A stretch of 64,000 bases of DNA. It comes from Tengunoibacter tsumagoiensis (lineage in GTDB: Bacteria > Chloroflexota > Ktedonobacteria > Ktedonobacterales > Ktedonobacteraceae). Of the stretch, positions 52,770 through 62,244 are shown in pieces (within the stretch, counting starts at the first letter, position 1; each line of letters begins with the position of its first letter). A program made the translations under genes and the position numbers. The stretch is from positions 3,967,001 to 4,031,000 of the forward strand of contig NZ_BIFR01000001.1 in the NCBI RefSeq assembly GCF_003967535.1, read 5' to 3'. The notes under the pieces were generated by a model, which was not told where the DNA came from, did no database searches, and worked only from the letters and a program-made list of their open reading frames with translations.

Positions 52770-54995
52770 ATGTCTCATAAAAACGTTCGCAATACCCAGC
52801 TTTCACAAGAAGAGTTTACGCAGGTACAACATCTGCTTGATCAATATTCTCAGATCGCAGAAAGCTTACATACAAGTACGACACAGGCTGATGCCGAGGG
52901 AGCTCTTGCACCACTTCTCTCTCAATCCGAAGAGGTGCAGATTGCCGTGTTAAAGGCGCTCTCCAAAGAGACAAACACAAAAGCAGCCGATGTACTTACG
53001 GCTATGAATGCACTCTGTCCGATAAAGGAAGTTCGCAAAGAGGCTCGTAGAGCTCTTTTGCAGCTGGAAGCTTCAAAAATTACTTCTCAATGGAAACCAC
53101 CCGTCGTTCAAGCTCCCGCTGTACAGATGTCTATCTCGCAACCTCCTCGCTTCTGGAAAGGATTTGTTTCACAGACGCGTGACGAGGGTGAAGTTCAGCT
53201 CATTCTGATCTGGGAGCAGGGCTATGAATATAGTGAAATTCGCTTTCTCTCTTTCCTCCTGGATTATTGGCAGGCTGGCGTCAAGGATTTCATGGCTGAT
53301 ATAACCAGCAAAACCCAGGTCAACGAACGCATTAGAGATCTACGTAGCCGCATACATCAGGCTGGCAGTGATCTGGTCGAGTGCACTCTGGCTGAGGGGA
53401 GACGCCTGCTCGAAGAAGCATTATCGGTCAATACCTGGCGAGCGAAACAACCTCATGAGGATTATCGCGCGGCGCTTCCTCAGATCAATAAATTGCTTCT
53501 CCAGGTGCCCGAATCCGAGCCAGGTGAAGATCATCAAGCAACTTTTATCAGCCCTGAATTGGAAGAAGCAGAGGTCATTATCAATTTCCTGGGCGGCTGG
53601 TCAATGGGCGATTATGGCCTGGCCTATGATCTACTGGCGAAGGAGAGCCCCGTTCGCGATAACCTTTCCCGTGAGGAATGGATTCAGCTTCACCGCGCCT
53701 GGGCCGATGAGGCAAAACCCGCTCGCTTAGAACTGGGCTTTGTTCATGAGCGTCCCCAACCCCAGAGTGCTCTCTGGGTCCCGACAAATGTCACGAGCCG
53801 CACTCCTAAAACCAAAGAGATTGAGATTGGCTGGTCGCTTGAGCTCAGTGACACGCCGCTAAGCGGTACGATCTCAGAGCTCCCATTAGGCACTTCAGTG
53901 AATAAAGAGACTCACCGCCATTGGTTCTGGACGAGCTATCAAATGACTCGAGAAAATGGTGCATGGCGCATCCAAACAATTACTGATGAAGGGGCTCGCG
54001 TCCAGGCACTATCGGTAGAAACCATCCAGAAGCGCATGAAAGAATATGAGGATGGTATTGAAAAAAGCATCAAAGAGCTACGAGATACCGATCCTCAACG
54101 GTTTGTTGATGAGGTCTCCTGGCAGTTAACGCAGCTCCTTCATCTCTATGATGCTCTCTTGATTCAACTCCCACTGGACGAACAGATATATGAGGAAGCC
54201 TATAGCAGCGCCATTCTTACAGGCAATCCTGAGCGCATCCTGGTCTATCTCGAACGCACCTATCAACGCTTCCAATCCAATCGTGGCGATATCTTACGCC
54301 GCTTAGGCTCGACTCTGGTTGGCCTCGCCTATAAAGAAGGCAACGAACATCTCACTGAACGAAATCAGCATCTCTTACAGCGAGCCGAAGAGTCACTTCA
54401 CGAGGCCATCTCCATTGACGAAAATGGCCTGGGACATATGCTGCTCGCTGAACTATTAATGAGTATGGATCGCGAAGAGGAAGCCGAACAGGAATTTATT
54501 AAAGCGCAACAGCTACATATTGAGGGCGAAGAAGCAGCGGCAGTTGAGGCTGGCCTCGGAAATATTGCGATGCGCCGCGAGGATATGCAAGCAGCTATAC
54601 CACATTATCAACGGGTCGCCGAGATCGATCCTCGCTACCCTGGCGTCTGGTTTAGCCTGGGCTTTGCCAATCGCCTCCTCAATGACCTTGATCAGGCCGA
54701 AGGCTATTATCAGCGCGCCCTTCAGCTAGAACCTGGCGATATTCGCATCTATGCCGAACTTACCGCTATCTATATGAACACCGAGCAGGCACAGAAAGCC
54801 AGAACCATTCTTGAGCAAGGGATACGCACCAATCCCGCTTCCGCTCACCTCTTCGCTTTGCTGGCCTCAGTTCTCTTTGAGATAGGGGATAAACGCGGCG
54901 CACAACGACGCCTTGATGAGGCCGAACGCCTCGATCCAACGTTAGATATAGTGCAGAGCGTACGACAACACATCTACAGTGAAAAGAAAAAGTAG
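52770..54995 (+). CDS. TPR repeat protein, first of two tandem paralogues
   Basis: A 741-residue soluble protein. The N-terminal domain (about 1-100) has EVQIAVLKALSKETNTKAAD and IKEVRKEARRALLQLE, shared with the next gene. Residues about 125-255 are an insert absent from the paralogue (QLILIWEQGYEYSEIRFLSF). Next is a domain with INFLGGWSMGDYGLAYDLLA and REEWIQLHRAW, resembling NTF2-like folds. The C-terminal third consists of TPR repeats (PHYQRVAEIDPRYPGVWFSL, AEGYYQRALQLEPGDIRIYA). It probably acts as a protein-interaction scaffold. The start is ATG 52770; AAGGAG is 12 bases upstream and the longer frame overlaps the terminator. Confidence 0.8.
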   Translation: MSHKNVRNTQLSQEEFTQVQHLLDQYSQIAESLHTSTTQADAEGALAPLLSQSEEVQIAVLKALSKETNTKAADVLTAMNALCPIKEVRKEARRALLQLEASKITSQWKPPVVQAPAVQMSISQPPRFWKGFVSQTRDEGEVQLILIWEQGYEYSEIRFLSFLLDYWQAGVKDFMADITSKTQVNERIRDLRSRIHQAGSDLVECTLAEGRRLLEEALSVNTWRAKQPHEDYRAALPQINKLLLQVPESEPGEDHQATFISPELEEAEVIINFLGGWSMGDYGLAYDLLAKESPVRDNLSREEWIQLHRAWADEAKPARLELGFVHERPQPQSALWVPTNVTSRTPKTKEIEIGWSLELSDTPLSGTISELPLGTSVNKETHRHWFWTSYQMTRENGAWRIQTITDEGARVQALSVETIQKRMKEYEDGIEKSIKELRDTDPQRFVDEVSWQLTQLLHLYDALLIQLPLDEQIYEEAYSSAILTGNPERILVYLERTYQRFQSNRGDILRRLGSTLVGLAYKEGNEHLTERNQHLLQRAEESLHEAISIDENGLGHMLLAELLMSMDREEEAEQEFIKAQQLHIEGEEAAAVEAGLGNIAMRREDMQAAIPHYQRVAEIDPRYPGVWFSLGFANRLLNDLDQAEGYYQRALQLEPGDIRIYAELTAIYMNTEQAQKARTILEQGIRTNPASAHLFALLASVLFEIGDKRGAQRRLDEAERLDPTLDIVQSVRQHIYSEKKK

Positions 54996-55022
54996 TCATG
55001 CGTGGCAGGGAAAGGATCATTT

Positions 55023-57095
55023 ATGCCCAACAAGCACGAGAATCCACAAGTACAGCAACTACTTGCACAGTATCCATCACTGGCTCACGAGTTGCAAGGA
55101 ATGAAGCCAGCAGCCGAAATCTCAGCGCTGCTTGAGCCAATTACTCTTCTTCCAGAAGAAGTACAGACCGCATTCTTAAAGGCCCTTGCACAGGAGAAAA
55201 CGGTTGCCGCTGCCGATGTTGCAATGGCTATGAATACGATGTCATCCCAAAAAGATGTCCGTAAAGAGGCTCGCAAAACCATCATTCGTCTCGAAAGCTC
55301 GGAGATCTATCCACAGTGGACCCCACCCTCTGTGCCAACTCTTAGTCAGGCTTTTGAATTGGCAACTGAAGAGGATAGCGAGCTTCCAGACGATGCTATC
55401 TTCGCAGAATTACAATCAATCCTGGCTGGCGCAGGGAATCTCTTTGGTGGCTCAGATGCCGAAGAGACTGTTGCCACCTTTATTGATGCATGGTCCTCCG
55501 GCACTTTTGATGAAGCCTATCGTCAACTGGCAGAAACAAGCCCTTTACGCGAAGGTCTCTCAGAAGATGAGTGGGTCTCCCGCCGACAGGCCTGGAGCAA
55601 TCAAGCACAGCCCAGTGGATCAAAGGTCGCTTTCATCTATACCCATGATGATGGAGACGAACCAGCGCCATTAGATGCGAAAATCGTGTATCTTCATCCA
55701 ACGTCACCCGAACAAACAGGCCAACCTATCTCTGTTGAAATTGGATGGTCATTAGCTTTTGCAGAGACTCCAATTGCTTCTACGCTCCCAGAGTTACCAG
55801 TGGCTACAGCCATTTTTCAGGAGACTGGACGCCACTGGTTCTGGACGCGTTACACATTGGTTGAAGAGAACGATGAGTGGCTCATTACGACGATGACCGA
55901 TGAAGGCGCAAACACACTACAAACCCCTACGGAGGTCCTTGAAGAACGCTTACAGGCACTTCAAGCACTTGCAGAGAGTCTGGAGGAGGAGGACGACGAC
56001 GAGGACGATGATGACAATGAGGAGGAGGATGAAGAAGAGTTTGATGAGGACGACGAGGATGAAGAGGACGAGGACGATGAGGAGGACGACGATGAAGAGT
56101 TTGGTCAGGCTTTAGCTCAAATGGATGAGGCTATTCGCATGACGACTCAGAGCCTTCATTATTATGATGCTTTGATCTCTCAACATCCTGAAGCGCATCC
56201 AGAGTATCATCAGCAAGCTTATGCTCAAGCCATGCTCATCAACGAGCCCGAACGCGCTGCTGTCTATCTACAGCAGTTGATCGAACATGTGCCAGAGCTC
56301 CGGGGCGAAGCTCTGCGCGAACTGGCGTTTACATACAATACGTTGATTGATGCCGCTGATGATGATGAAGATGATGAGCTTGCCGAGCGCTTCCATACAT
56401 TAACACAGCAAACGCTGCGACAGGCTATTGCTACCGACAACGCACCGGCTGCCTACATTCTCCTTGCAGATCTCCTGCTCGAAGATGATGAGACGCTCGA
56501 TGAAGCTGCCGATCTCCTGGCAAAAGCCCAGAAGCTAACAACTGACGAGAAAGAGACAGCTTTAATTGAGGCTGGCCTGGCTGAAGTGGCTCAGTTGCGC
56601 AATCAACCAGCAGAATCACTGAAACACTATCAGCGTGTGGCTGCTCTGGCACCAGATTTTCCCAATATCTGGTTCCACCTGGGTACTCTCCATCATCAGT
56701 TGGAGCAGGAAGAGGAGGCCATTCCTCATTTATTGCGCAGCATTGAGACAAATCCAACCTTGATTGAGGCTCATGCCGAACTGGCTGCTATCTATACTGA
56801 GCTAGGTGAGCTCAAACTTGCACGTCAGGTGGTCCAGCAAGGATTAGAGGTCGATCCTGAATCGGTCGATCTGACGACGATGCTGGCTTTGACCTATATT
56901 CAGGGGAATGATCTTAAGAGCGCCGAAAAATATCTCCAGCAGGCGGAAGCTTTAGATGATGAAGGAGAAAACGAACTGGTTCAAACGGTGCGTTCTGTGC
57001 TCAATCAACAGAAAATGAAACAGCGGGCACAATCAAAAGGCCCTTCTAAGGGCTCCAGTTCACAGCACCATCATCCAAAGAAAAAGAAGAAATAA
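55023..57095 (+). CDS. TPR repeat protein with long acidic tract, second tandem paralogue
   Basis: A 690-residue relative of the preceding gene, 27 bases downstream. It shares the N-terminal VRKEARKTIIRLESSEI domain and the NTF2-like domain (FIDAWSSGTFDEAYRQLAET, EDEWVSRRQAW), including the RHWFWTRYTLVEENDEWLI strand. It lacks the insert of its partner and instead carries a run of about 40 almost exclusively Asp/Glu residues (bases about 55984-56100). TPR repeats follow (LKHYQRVAALAPDFPNIWFH), and a basic Lys/Ser/His tail (QHHHPKKKKK) ends it. The acidic run and the basic tail could interact. AAAGGA lies 8 bases before ATG 55023. Confidence 0.8.
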   Translation: MPNKHENPQVQQLLAQYPSLAHELQGMKPAAEISALLEPITLLPEEVQTAFLKALAQEKTVAAADVAMAMNTMSSQKDVRKEARKTIIRLESSEIYPQWTPPSVPTLSQAFELATEEDSELPDDAIFAELQSILAGAGNLFGGSDAEETVATFIDAWSSGTFDEAYRQLAETSPLREGLSEDEWVSRRQAWSNQAQPSGSKVAFIYTHDDGDEPAPLDAKIVYLHPTSPEQTGQPISVEIGWSLAFAETPIASTLPELPVATAIFQETGRHWFWTRYTLVEENDEWLITTMTDEGANTLQTPTEVLEERLQALQALAESLEEEDDDEDDDDNEEEDEEEFDEDDEDEEDEDDEEDDDEEFGQALAQMDEAIRMTTQSLHYYDALISQHPEAHPEYHQQAYAQAMLINEPERAAVYLQQLIEHVPELRGEALRELAFTYNTLIDAADDDEDDELAERFHTLTQQTLRQAIATDNAPAAYILLADLLLEDDETLDEAADLLAKAQKLTTDEKETALIEAGLAEVAQLRNQPAESLKHYQRVAALAPDFPNIWFHLGTLHHQLEQEEEAIPHLLRSIETNPTLIEAHAELAAIYTELGELKLARQVVQQGLEVDPESVDLTTMLALTYIQGNDLKSAEKYLQQAEALDDEGENELVQTVRSVLNQQKMKQRAQSKGPSKGSSSQHHHPKKKKK

Positions 57096-57109
57096 TACAG
57101 ATTGCTATC

Positions 57110-58423
57110 ATGACACAGATACCAACCGAACAAACAATTACTTACCATACTGTGACATTGGGAGCGCTCACCCGCGAGGGTGAGGCGCTCGCCGAGGTCC
57201 AGACGCAGAATGAGGCTGGCGAGACAACCTCCGTTATCTATCGCGTTCCTACGGGCCTGCCTGGAGAACGTGTGACGATTGCGGTTGAGGCTCCTCCCAC
57301 ACCGCAACCAGGTCGCAAACGACGACGCTGGAAGCCTCGCCCTCCCAGAGTCTGGATTACAGAGGTACATCAACCTTCTCCACTTCGTGTCACAGCTCCC
57401 TGTCCCGTCTTTGGCACCTGTGGTGGCTGCCAACTTCAACACCTTCGTTATGAGTCTCAGCTAGAATGGAAACGCGAGGTGGTCTTGAAGCTGTTACAAG
57501 AGGTGGGAGGCTTTGATGATCCTCCATTGCTGGCAACGGTTCCTTGCGATGTCCCCTGGCACTATCGGAATCATATGCGCTTCTCGGTTAATCGCACCGG
57601 TCAGCCTGGACTCACGGCAAAGGGCACACATCGCGTCCTCCCACTAGAGGAATGTCCTATCGCTCATGAGCAGATCAATACGGCTTTTCGTATTGTGAAA
57701 CAACATGTCAATCCCAAGCCACAGGTGCTTATTCGCTGCTCAACAACCAATCAGCAAATGCTTATGCAACCCGCGCAGAAACCAGAGGTGAAACAGCAAT
57801 TGGCTGAAGCTGGCATTGAGCTCCATACCGAGACAATGGATGAGGTTCTTGGCGGCGAGACATTTCGGATTCGTCCCAGTTCTTTCTTCCAGACCAATAC
57901 CAAACAGGCAGAGAAGATGGCTGCAATGGTCCAGCAAGGTCTGCTCACCTCGGCACTGGCCGAAACGACGGAACAGGCCAAAAAATTGACTATTGTGGAT
58001 GCCTACTGTGGCGTAGGGACATTTGCGCTCCTGTTGGCGCGCACCGTTGGTAAAGTGATCGCGATTGAGGAGTCAGCTAGCGCCATCAAGGATGCTCAAT
58101 GGAATGTCCGCCATGTCGATAATGTGGAGATCCTGAAAGGGAAGGTGGAAGATCTTCTCCCAGAGCTTTCATCACAGATCGATGGCTTTGTCATCGATCC
58201 ACCACGCGCAGGCTGCATGCCCGCCGTCCTCTATGCTCTGTTGAAGAATCCGGTGGCTCGCATCGTCTATGTCTCTTGCGATCCTTCCACTCTGGCTCGC
58301 GATCTTAATATCCTTTGTAATCAACATACCATCTATCGTCTTCACTCCGTCCAACCACTCGATATGTTTCCACAAACGGCCCATATCGAATGCGTCGCTG
58401 TACTGGAGCGCAATAATTTATGA
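57110..58423 (+). CDS. rlmD: 23S rRNA (uracil-C5)-methyltransferase, RlmD/RumA type
   Basis: A 437-residue enzyme of the TrmA/RumA family. An N-terminal TRAM-like domain (about 1-80) is followed by the iron-sulfur Cys cluster CPVFGTCGGCQLQH. The SAM-binding fold has VDAYCGVGTFALLLAR and IDPPRAGC. The catalytic Cys is in VYVSCDPSTLARDL and the base-binding Glu near the end in HIECVAVLER. It methylates uridine C5 in rRNA; RlmD versus RlmCD specificity (U1939, or U747 as well) cannot be told. Its stop overlaps the maf start by four bases (ATGA). Confidence 0.9.
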   Translation: MTQIPTEQTITYHTVTLGALTREGEALAEVQTQNEAGETTSVIYRVPTGLPGERVTIAVEAPPTPQPGRKRRRWKPRPPRVWITEVHQPSPLRVTAPCPVFGTCGGCQLQHLRYESQLEWKREVVLKLLQEVGGFDDPPLLATVPCDVPWHYRNHMRFSVNRTGQPGLTAKGTHRVLPLEECPIAHEQINTAFRIVKQHVNPKPQVLIRCSTTNQQMLMQPAQKPEVKQQLAEAGIELHTETMDEVLGGETFRIRPSSFFQTNTKQAEKMAAMVQQGLLTSALAETTEQAKKLTIVDAYCGVGTFALLLARTVGKVIAIEESASAIKDAQWNVRHVDNVEILKGKVEDLLPELSSQIDGFVIDPPRAGCMPAVLYALLKNPVARIVYVSCDPSTLARDLNILCNQHTIYRLHSVQPLDMFPQTAHIECVAVLERNNL

Positions 58424-59079
58424 AAGCACAGGATCTCCCTATTCTTCTGGCCTCCGCTTCACCCCGGCGGAGACAGATTATTTCACAGTTGGGTCTCCCT
58501 TTTACGCTTGGTATAGCCCCCGGGGATGAAGATGCAGCTCAACTCTTTTACAAAGGGCCAGCCACCGGCCTGGCACAATGGACAGCTTTGCACAAAGCTG
58601 TGATGACGTTGACGCAGCCTGAAGCTGCCAACCATCTGGTAGTAACCGCAGATACAACGGTTATTCTGGATGATCAGGTTCTGGGCAAACCCCGCCATGA
58701 GGCACACGCTCGTGAGCTTCTGCTCTCGCTACGTGGCCGCTGGCACCATGTGGTAACTGGCGTTGTTGTAAGCACTCTTATCGACGGCGAGTTTCGCTCA
58801 CGTGGAGCCAGTTGCTCTACGCCCGTGTTGATGCGAGATTACACCGAAGAGGAGGTTATGTCCTATATCGCAACTGGCGATCCAATGGATAAAGCTGGTG
58901 CCTATGGGATTCAGAGTGCCTCTTTCCAACCAACCGAACGTATTGATGGCTGCTATCTGAATGTGGTAGGGCTACCACTCTGTACGCTTGTACGCTTACT
59001 TGCAGAGTTCGATGTCCATCCAGCTACCCAGGGGAGACAGGGGCAGCAGTGTCCCTGGTCGGAGCAATGCCAGCGTTAG
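58420..59079 (+). CDS. maf: Maf-like nucleotide pyrophosphatase
   Basis: A 219-residue house-cleaning NTP pyrophosphatase. The N-terminus ILLASASPRRRQIISQLGLP is the family signature; VVTADTTVILDDQVLGKPR carries the catalytic Asp; AGAYGIQS and FQPTERIDGCYLNVVGLP complete the site. Such enzymes hydrolyse dTTP/UTP or modified nucleotides. It overlaps the stop of the methyltransferase gene by 4 bases, and its own C-terminus overlaps the start of the next gene by about 31 bases. Confidence 0.93.
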   Translation: MKAQDLPILLASASPRRRQIISQLGLPFTLGIAPGDEDAAQLFYKGPATGLAQWTALHKAVMTLTQPEAANHLVVTADTTVILDDQVLGKPRHEAHARELLLSLRGRWHHVVTGVVVSTLIDGEFRSRGASCSTPVLMRDYTEEEVMSYIATGDPMDKAGAYGIQSASFQPTERIDGCYLNVVGLPLCTLVRLLAEFDVHPATQGRQGQQCPWSEQCQR

Positions 59080-60023
59080 CGCCACTACGGGGACGCTATG
59101 CGCCAAGTCCCACTGGAGAGCTCCATCTGGGCAATTTACGCACAGCGCTGCTTGCCTGGCTCTTTACCCGCATTCAGGGTGGACGCTTTGTCTTACGCAT
59201 TGAGGATCTCGATCAACCTCGAGTTAACTCTCATGCGACTCAACAGATCATAACCGATCTTCGCTGGCTTGGACTGGATTGGGATGAAGGACCAGATCTG
59301 TCTGGTCCCTTCGCTCCATATACCCAGAGTGAACGCTTCGAGATCTACCAACACTATCTCGAATGTTTACAGGCCAGCAGTCTCGTTTATCCATGTTATT
59401 GCAGTCGGGCAGAGCTTGCCCATGCCGCAACTGCTCCTCAACAGGGGGCAGGCGATGGCTCTCGGTATCCAGGAACCTGTCGCCAGCTCACTTCTGCTCA
59501 ACGCCGCCGCCATGAAGCAGCTGGACGACGCCCCTCACTCAGAATCCATATCCCTGATGAGTATCAAGCCCACTTTATCGATCTGTTGGCAGGGCCCCAG
59601 CAGCAATCTGTTCAACAAGTGGTGGGAGATTTTATTCTTCGTCGTGCTGATGGCATCTTTGCTTATCAGTTTGCAGTTGTTGTTGACGATGGGCTTATGC
59701 GCATCAATCAGGTGGTCCGAGGGATCGATCTCCTTCCCTCGACTGCTCGACAGATCTTCCTCTTTCAACTGTTGCGCTTTCCGATCCCAACATTTGCCCA
59801 TGTCCCACTCATGGTCGACAGCGAGGGCAAACGACTCTCTAAACGCTCTGCAAGCGCTGGTCTGGCACCACTCCGTGAGGCAGGATACTCAGCCGCCGAG
59901 GTGATTGGACAATTAGCCGCAAGCTGCGGGCTAGCCGGGATAGGGGAAATCATGACGCCATCTGAGCTCATTCTTAGATATCCTCAGCCAGAATATGATA
60001 TAATCACAAAGCTGATACAGTAA
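59049..60023 (+). CDS. gluQ: Glutamyl-Q tRNA(Asp) synthetase
   Basis: A 324-residue shortened glutamyl-tRNA synthetase without the anticodon-binding domain. The HIGH motif reads GELHLGNLRTAL and the KMSKS motif KRLSKRSAS. The zinc site CYCSRAEL with a later YPGTC is the GluQ pattern. It attaches glutamate to the queuosine base of tRNA(Asp). The start is uncertain: GTG 59049 with GGGG 5 bases upstream, or ATG 59067; both overlap maf. The end is compact, as usual for the family. Confidence 0.88.
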   Translation: MSLVGAMPALAPLRGRYAPSPTGELHLGNLRTALLAWLFTRIQGGRFVLRIEDLDQPRVNSHATQQIITDLRWLGLDWDEGPDLSGPFAPYTQSERFEIYQHYLECLQASSLVYPCYCSRAELAHAATAPQQGAGDGSRYPGTCRQLTSAQRRRHEAAGRRPSLRIHIPDEYQAHFIDLLAGPQQQSVQQVVGDFILRRADGIFAYQFAVVVDDGLMRINQVVRGIDLLPSTARQIFLFQLLRFPIPTFAHVPLMVDSEGKRLSKRSASAGLAPLREAGYSAAEVIGQLAASCGLAGIGEIMTPSELILRYPQPEYDIITKLIQ

Positions 60024-60051
60024 GCTACCACATTTTGGAAAGGTTGGAAGG

Positions 60052-61143
60052 GTGCTCCTGCTCATGTCGTTGTCTGTTCCTCGTAGTTTCGGGTTTGATA
60101 CAACAGGTGGTGTCGAGATCATCAGTATGATTGGGAATATTGTTCTCAGTGTTGGTGTGATTATAGCGGCCCTCATCATAGGTCTCTATCTCCGCCGCAG
60201 ACTTGTTCAACTCCTCAAAAAAACGGTGTTGGATGAATCGATCAGTCAGATCCTTGGCGGTCTGATAGTTCTCTTGCCACTGGCTTTAGGGAGTGTGATC
60301 GCTCTTGCAGTCTGGCGCAATGATCTCCTTGGCATAGTCGCAGATTTTCTCCATCTCAATCCTAAAGATGTTCCAGGCCTGCTCGGAAATATTGTTGCCA
60401 CTTTCTTGCTCGCTGGTCTGGGCGTTGGCCTGGCTCGTACTGTTAAAAATCTGACGATCCGGGGCCTGAGCGAGAACCGCATCGATATCAATATTCGCAC
60501 CTTCATTGGCCGCCTCTTCTATACCATTACATTAGTGATCGCAGGCTTCTGGATTCTCTCCATCTGGAGTATCTCTTCCAGCAATCTCGTAGCCGCCGCC
60601 AGCGTTATTACGGTCGCTATTACCTTCGCCATTCAGGACATTTTGAAGGATCTGGTGGCAGGCTTCTATATTCTCCTTGAACGACCCTTCTTTATCGGTG
60701 ATCAGATTAGCATTACCATTGCACCAACTGTCATCTATGTTGGTAAAGTCGAAAGCGTTGAGCTACGTGCAACAAAGCTACGCCTGGTTGGTGGTGAAGA
60801 GATTACCATTCCAAACGCTATTCTCTTTGGAAACGCTGTTATTAACAATACATACTATGGCGAGCGGCGCGCTACTATTATTGTGAAGGTGCACAAAGAC
60901 GATTATTCACAGGAACACACGATTCCTTCAATTATTGAAGAACTAAAAAAGGTCGATAATGTCTTAGAAAAGCCTGAACCCATAGCTTTATTGAATAGCT
61001 ATGTTGACAATACATTTGTCCTTGTGGTTCGCTTCTGGATTCCCAGTGGACAGACTCATGACATCTCAGAGATGGTGTATGCTCTCCATACGCTTCTTCC
61101 CAATGCAGATCTGGAAGCCAAAGAGCCAGGTGGCATGATATAA
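60052..61143 (+). CDS. Mechanosensitive ion channel, MscS family
   Basis: A 363-residue membrane protein with about five helices. The last helix pair and the start of the beta domain match MscS: ITFAIQDILKDLVAGFYILL followed by ERPFFIGDQI, then VGKVESVELRATKLRLVGGE and ITIPNAILFGNAVIN. It opens under membrane tension to relieve osmotic stress. The C-terminal alpha/beta domain is shortened. The start is GTG 60052 with AAAGG 8 bases upstream; ATG 60064 is an alternative. It follows gluQ by 28 bases. Confidence 0.9.
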   Translation: MLLLMSLSVPRSFGFDTTGGVEIISMIGNIVLSVGVIIAALIIGLYLRRRLVQLLKKTVLDESISQILGGLIVLLPLALGSVIALAVWRNDLLGIVADFLHLNPKDVPGLLGNIVATFLLAGLGVGLARTVKNLTIRGLSENRIDINIRTFIGRLFYTITLVIAGFWILSIWSISSSNLVAAASVITVAITFAIQDILKDLVAGFYILLERPFFIGDQISITIAPTVIYVGKVESVELRATKLRLVGGEEITIPNAILFGNAVINNTYYGERRATIIVKVHKDDYSQEHTIPSIIEELKKVDNVLEKPEPIALLNSYVDNTFVLVVRFWIPSGQTHDISEMVYALHTLLPNADLEAKEPGGMI

Positions 61144-61175
61144 TCAACCACATCGCATTGAGGAGGGGAGGTCCT

Positions 61176-61823
61176 TTGAGTACAGATCAATCCCAGTCAT
61201 CAACACACACATTGGCCTTAATGGGGGGGACATTTGATCCCATCCATCATGCTCATCTCATTATTGCCGAAGAGGTCAGGACAACGCTTGCGCTCTCACA
61301 AATTGTCTTTGTTCCAGCCGGACATCCACCTCATAAGGCTGAGAGGGGCAGTACGCCCATTGCACATCGTATGGCGATGGTGGAGCTGGCTATCGCCTCG
61401 AATCCACATTTCTCAATTTCTCGCATCGAGGTTGACCGCCCTGGCCCTTCCTACCTGGTAGAGACGCTTCGCCTTTTGCATCAGCAATGGGAGCCACACA
61501 CCAGGATCTCTTTTATTATCGGCTGGGATAGCCTGGAAGATTTCCCTCATTGGTATGATCCCTCAGGGATCCTGTCTCAGTTAGATCAGCTCATTGTCGT
61601 TCGCCGTCCCGGCTATACGACTGACTTAGACTACTTACAACGGCTAGAAGCTCGCCTCCCAGGGCTCCATGAACGGCTCTTGATTGTTGAGATACCCCAA
61701 TTAGATATCTCTTCTACCAATCTTCGCCAACGTGTAGCTTCTGGACGCACGATTAAATATCAGACACCTGAAGCTGTTGAACGCTATATTATAGAGAATG
61801 GTCTTTATCGACCACCTTCATAA
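61176..61823 (+). CDS. nadD: Nicotinate-nucleotide adenylyltransferase
   Basis: A 215-residue enzyme forming nicotinate adenine dinucleotide from NaMN and ATP. The N-terminal LALMGGTFDPIHHAHLIIAE contains the GxFDPxHxGH-type nucleotidyltransferase motif, and the C-terminal ISSTNLRQRVASGR is the ISxTxxR motif. PAGHPPHKAE and SFIIGWDSLEDFPHWYD are family signatures. The start is TTG 61176 with GGAGG 4 bases upstream. The last codons lie in a 64-bp unit that is tandemly repeated, so a second copy of the C-terminus (ENGLYRPHS) follows out of use. With nadK it gives two NAD(P) genes in the window. Confidence 0.93.
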   Translation: MSTDQSQSSTHTLALMGGTFDPIHHAHLIIAEEVRTTLALSQIVFVPAGHPPHKAERGSTPIAHRMAMVELAIASNPHFSISRIEVDRPGPSYLVETLRLLHQQWEPHTRISFIIGWDSLEDFPHWYDPSGILSQLDQLIVVRRPGYTTDLDYLQRLEARLPGLHERLLIVEIPQLDISSTNLRQRVASGRTIKYQTPEAVERYIIENGLYRPPS

Positions 61824-61918
61824 CGTAACAGAAAGTTATCAGTAGTATGCAACCATAGAGAATGGTCTCTATCGACCACATTCATAACGTAACAGAAAGT
61901 TATCAGTAATATGCAACC
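61791..61918 (+). repeat. 64-bp tandem duplication across the nadD-DUF951 junction
   Basis: Bases 61791-61854 and 61855-61918 are head-to-tail copies differing at only about three positions. The unit contains the last codons and stop of nadD plus the spacer up to ATGCAACC. The first unit supplies the real nadD end, and the second supplies the start codon of the DUF951 gene at 61911. Confidence 0.85.
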
Positions 61919-62132
61919 AATGCAATTTCAACTGGGCGATCGGCTTCGCCTCCGCAAACAGCACCCATGCGGCAACTTCGATTGGGAGGTTGTACGTTTA
62001 GGCGCTGATATCGGTCTGCGCTGCGAAAAGTGCGGACGACGCGTGCTCCTTCCTCGCTCTGAGGTCGAGCGCCGCATTAAACAGGTGCTGCCACGCTTGT
62101 CCAAAACAGACGATTTTTTCGATGAGGAGTAG
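61911..62132 (+). CDS. DUF951 family protein
   Basis: A 73-residue protein with the DUF951 pattern: [40 protein letters not shown] and [14 protein letters not shown]. The HPCG and CEKCG motifs suggest a small zinc- or RNA-binding domain; the family is often encoded near ychF or rpsF in Firmicutes and its role is unknown. The ATG lies inside the second unit of the 64-bp duplication; an ATG three codons later is an alternative. A hairpin follows directly. Confidence 0.9.
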   Translation: MQPMQFQLGDRLRLRKQHPCGNFDWEVVRLGADIGLRCEKCGRRVLLPRSEVERRIKQVLPRLSKTDDFFDEE

Positions 62133-62153
62133 AAGAGGCGTTATTGCCTCTTC
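62132..62153. terminator. Hairpin after the DUF951 gene
   Basis: GAAGAGGC at 62132-62139 pairs exactly with GCCTCTTC at 62146-62153; the stem starts at the last base of the stop codon. There is no T-run. Confidence 0.5.
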
Positions 62154-62244
62154 GTGGTCTGGCTCACCTGATTGTCTCTCGTGGTTTTTCTTTGTAGGTC
62201 TTTCCGTGGTTTCTCTATCACACTATGCATAAGGATGTATCGCT

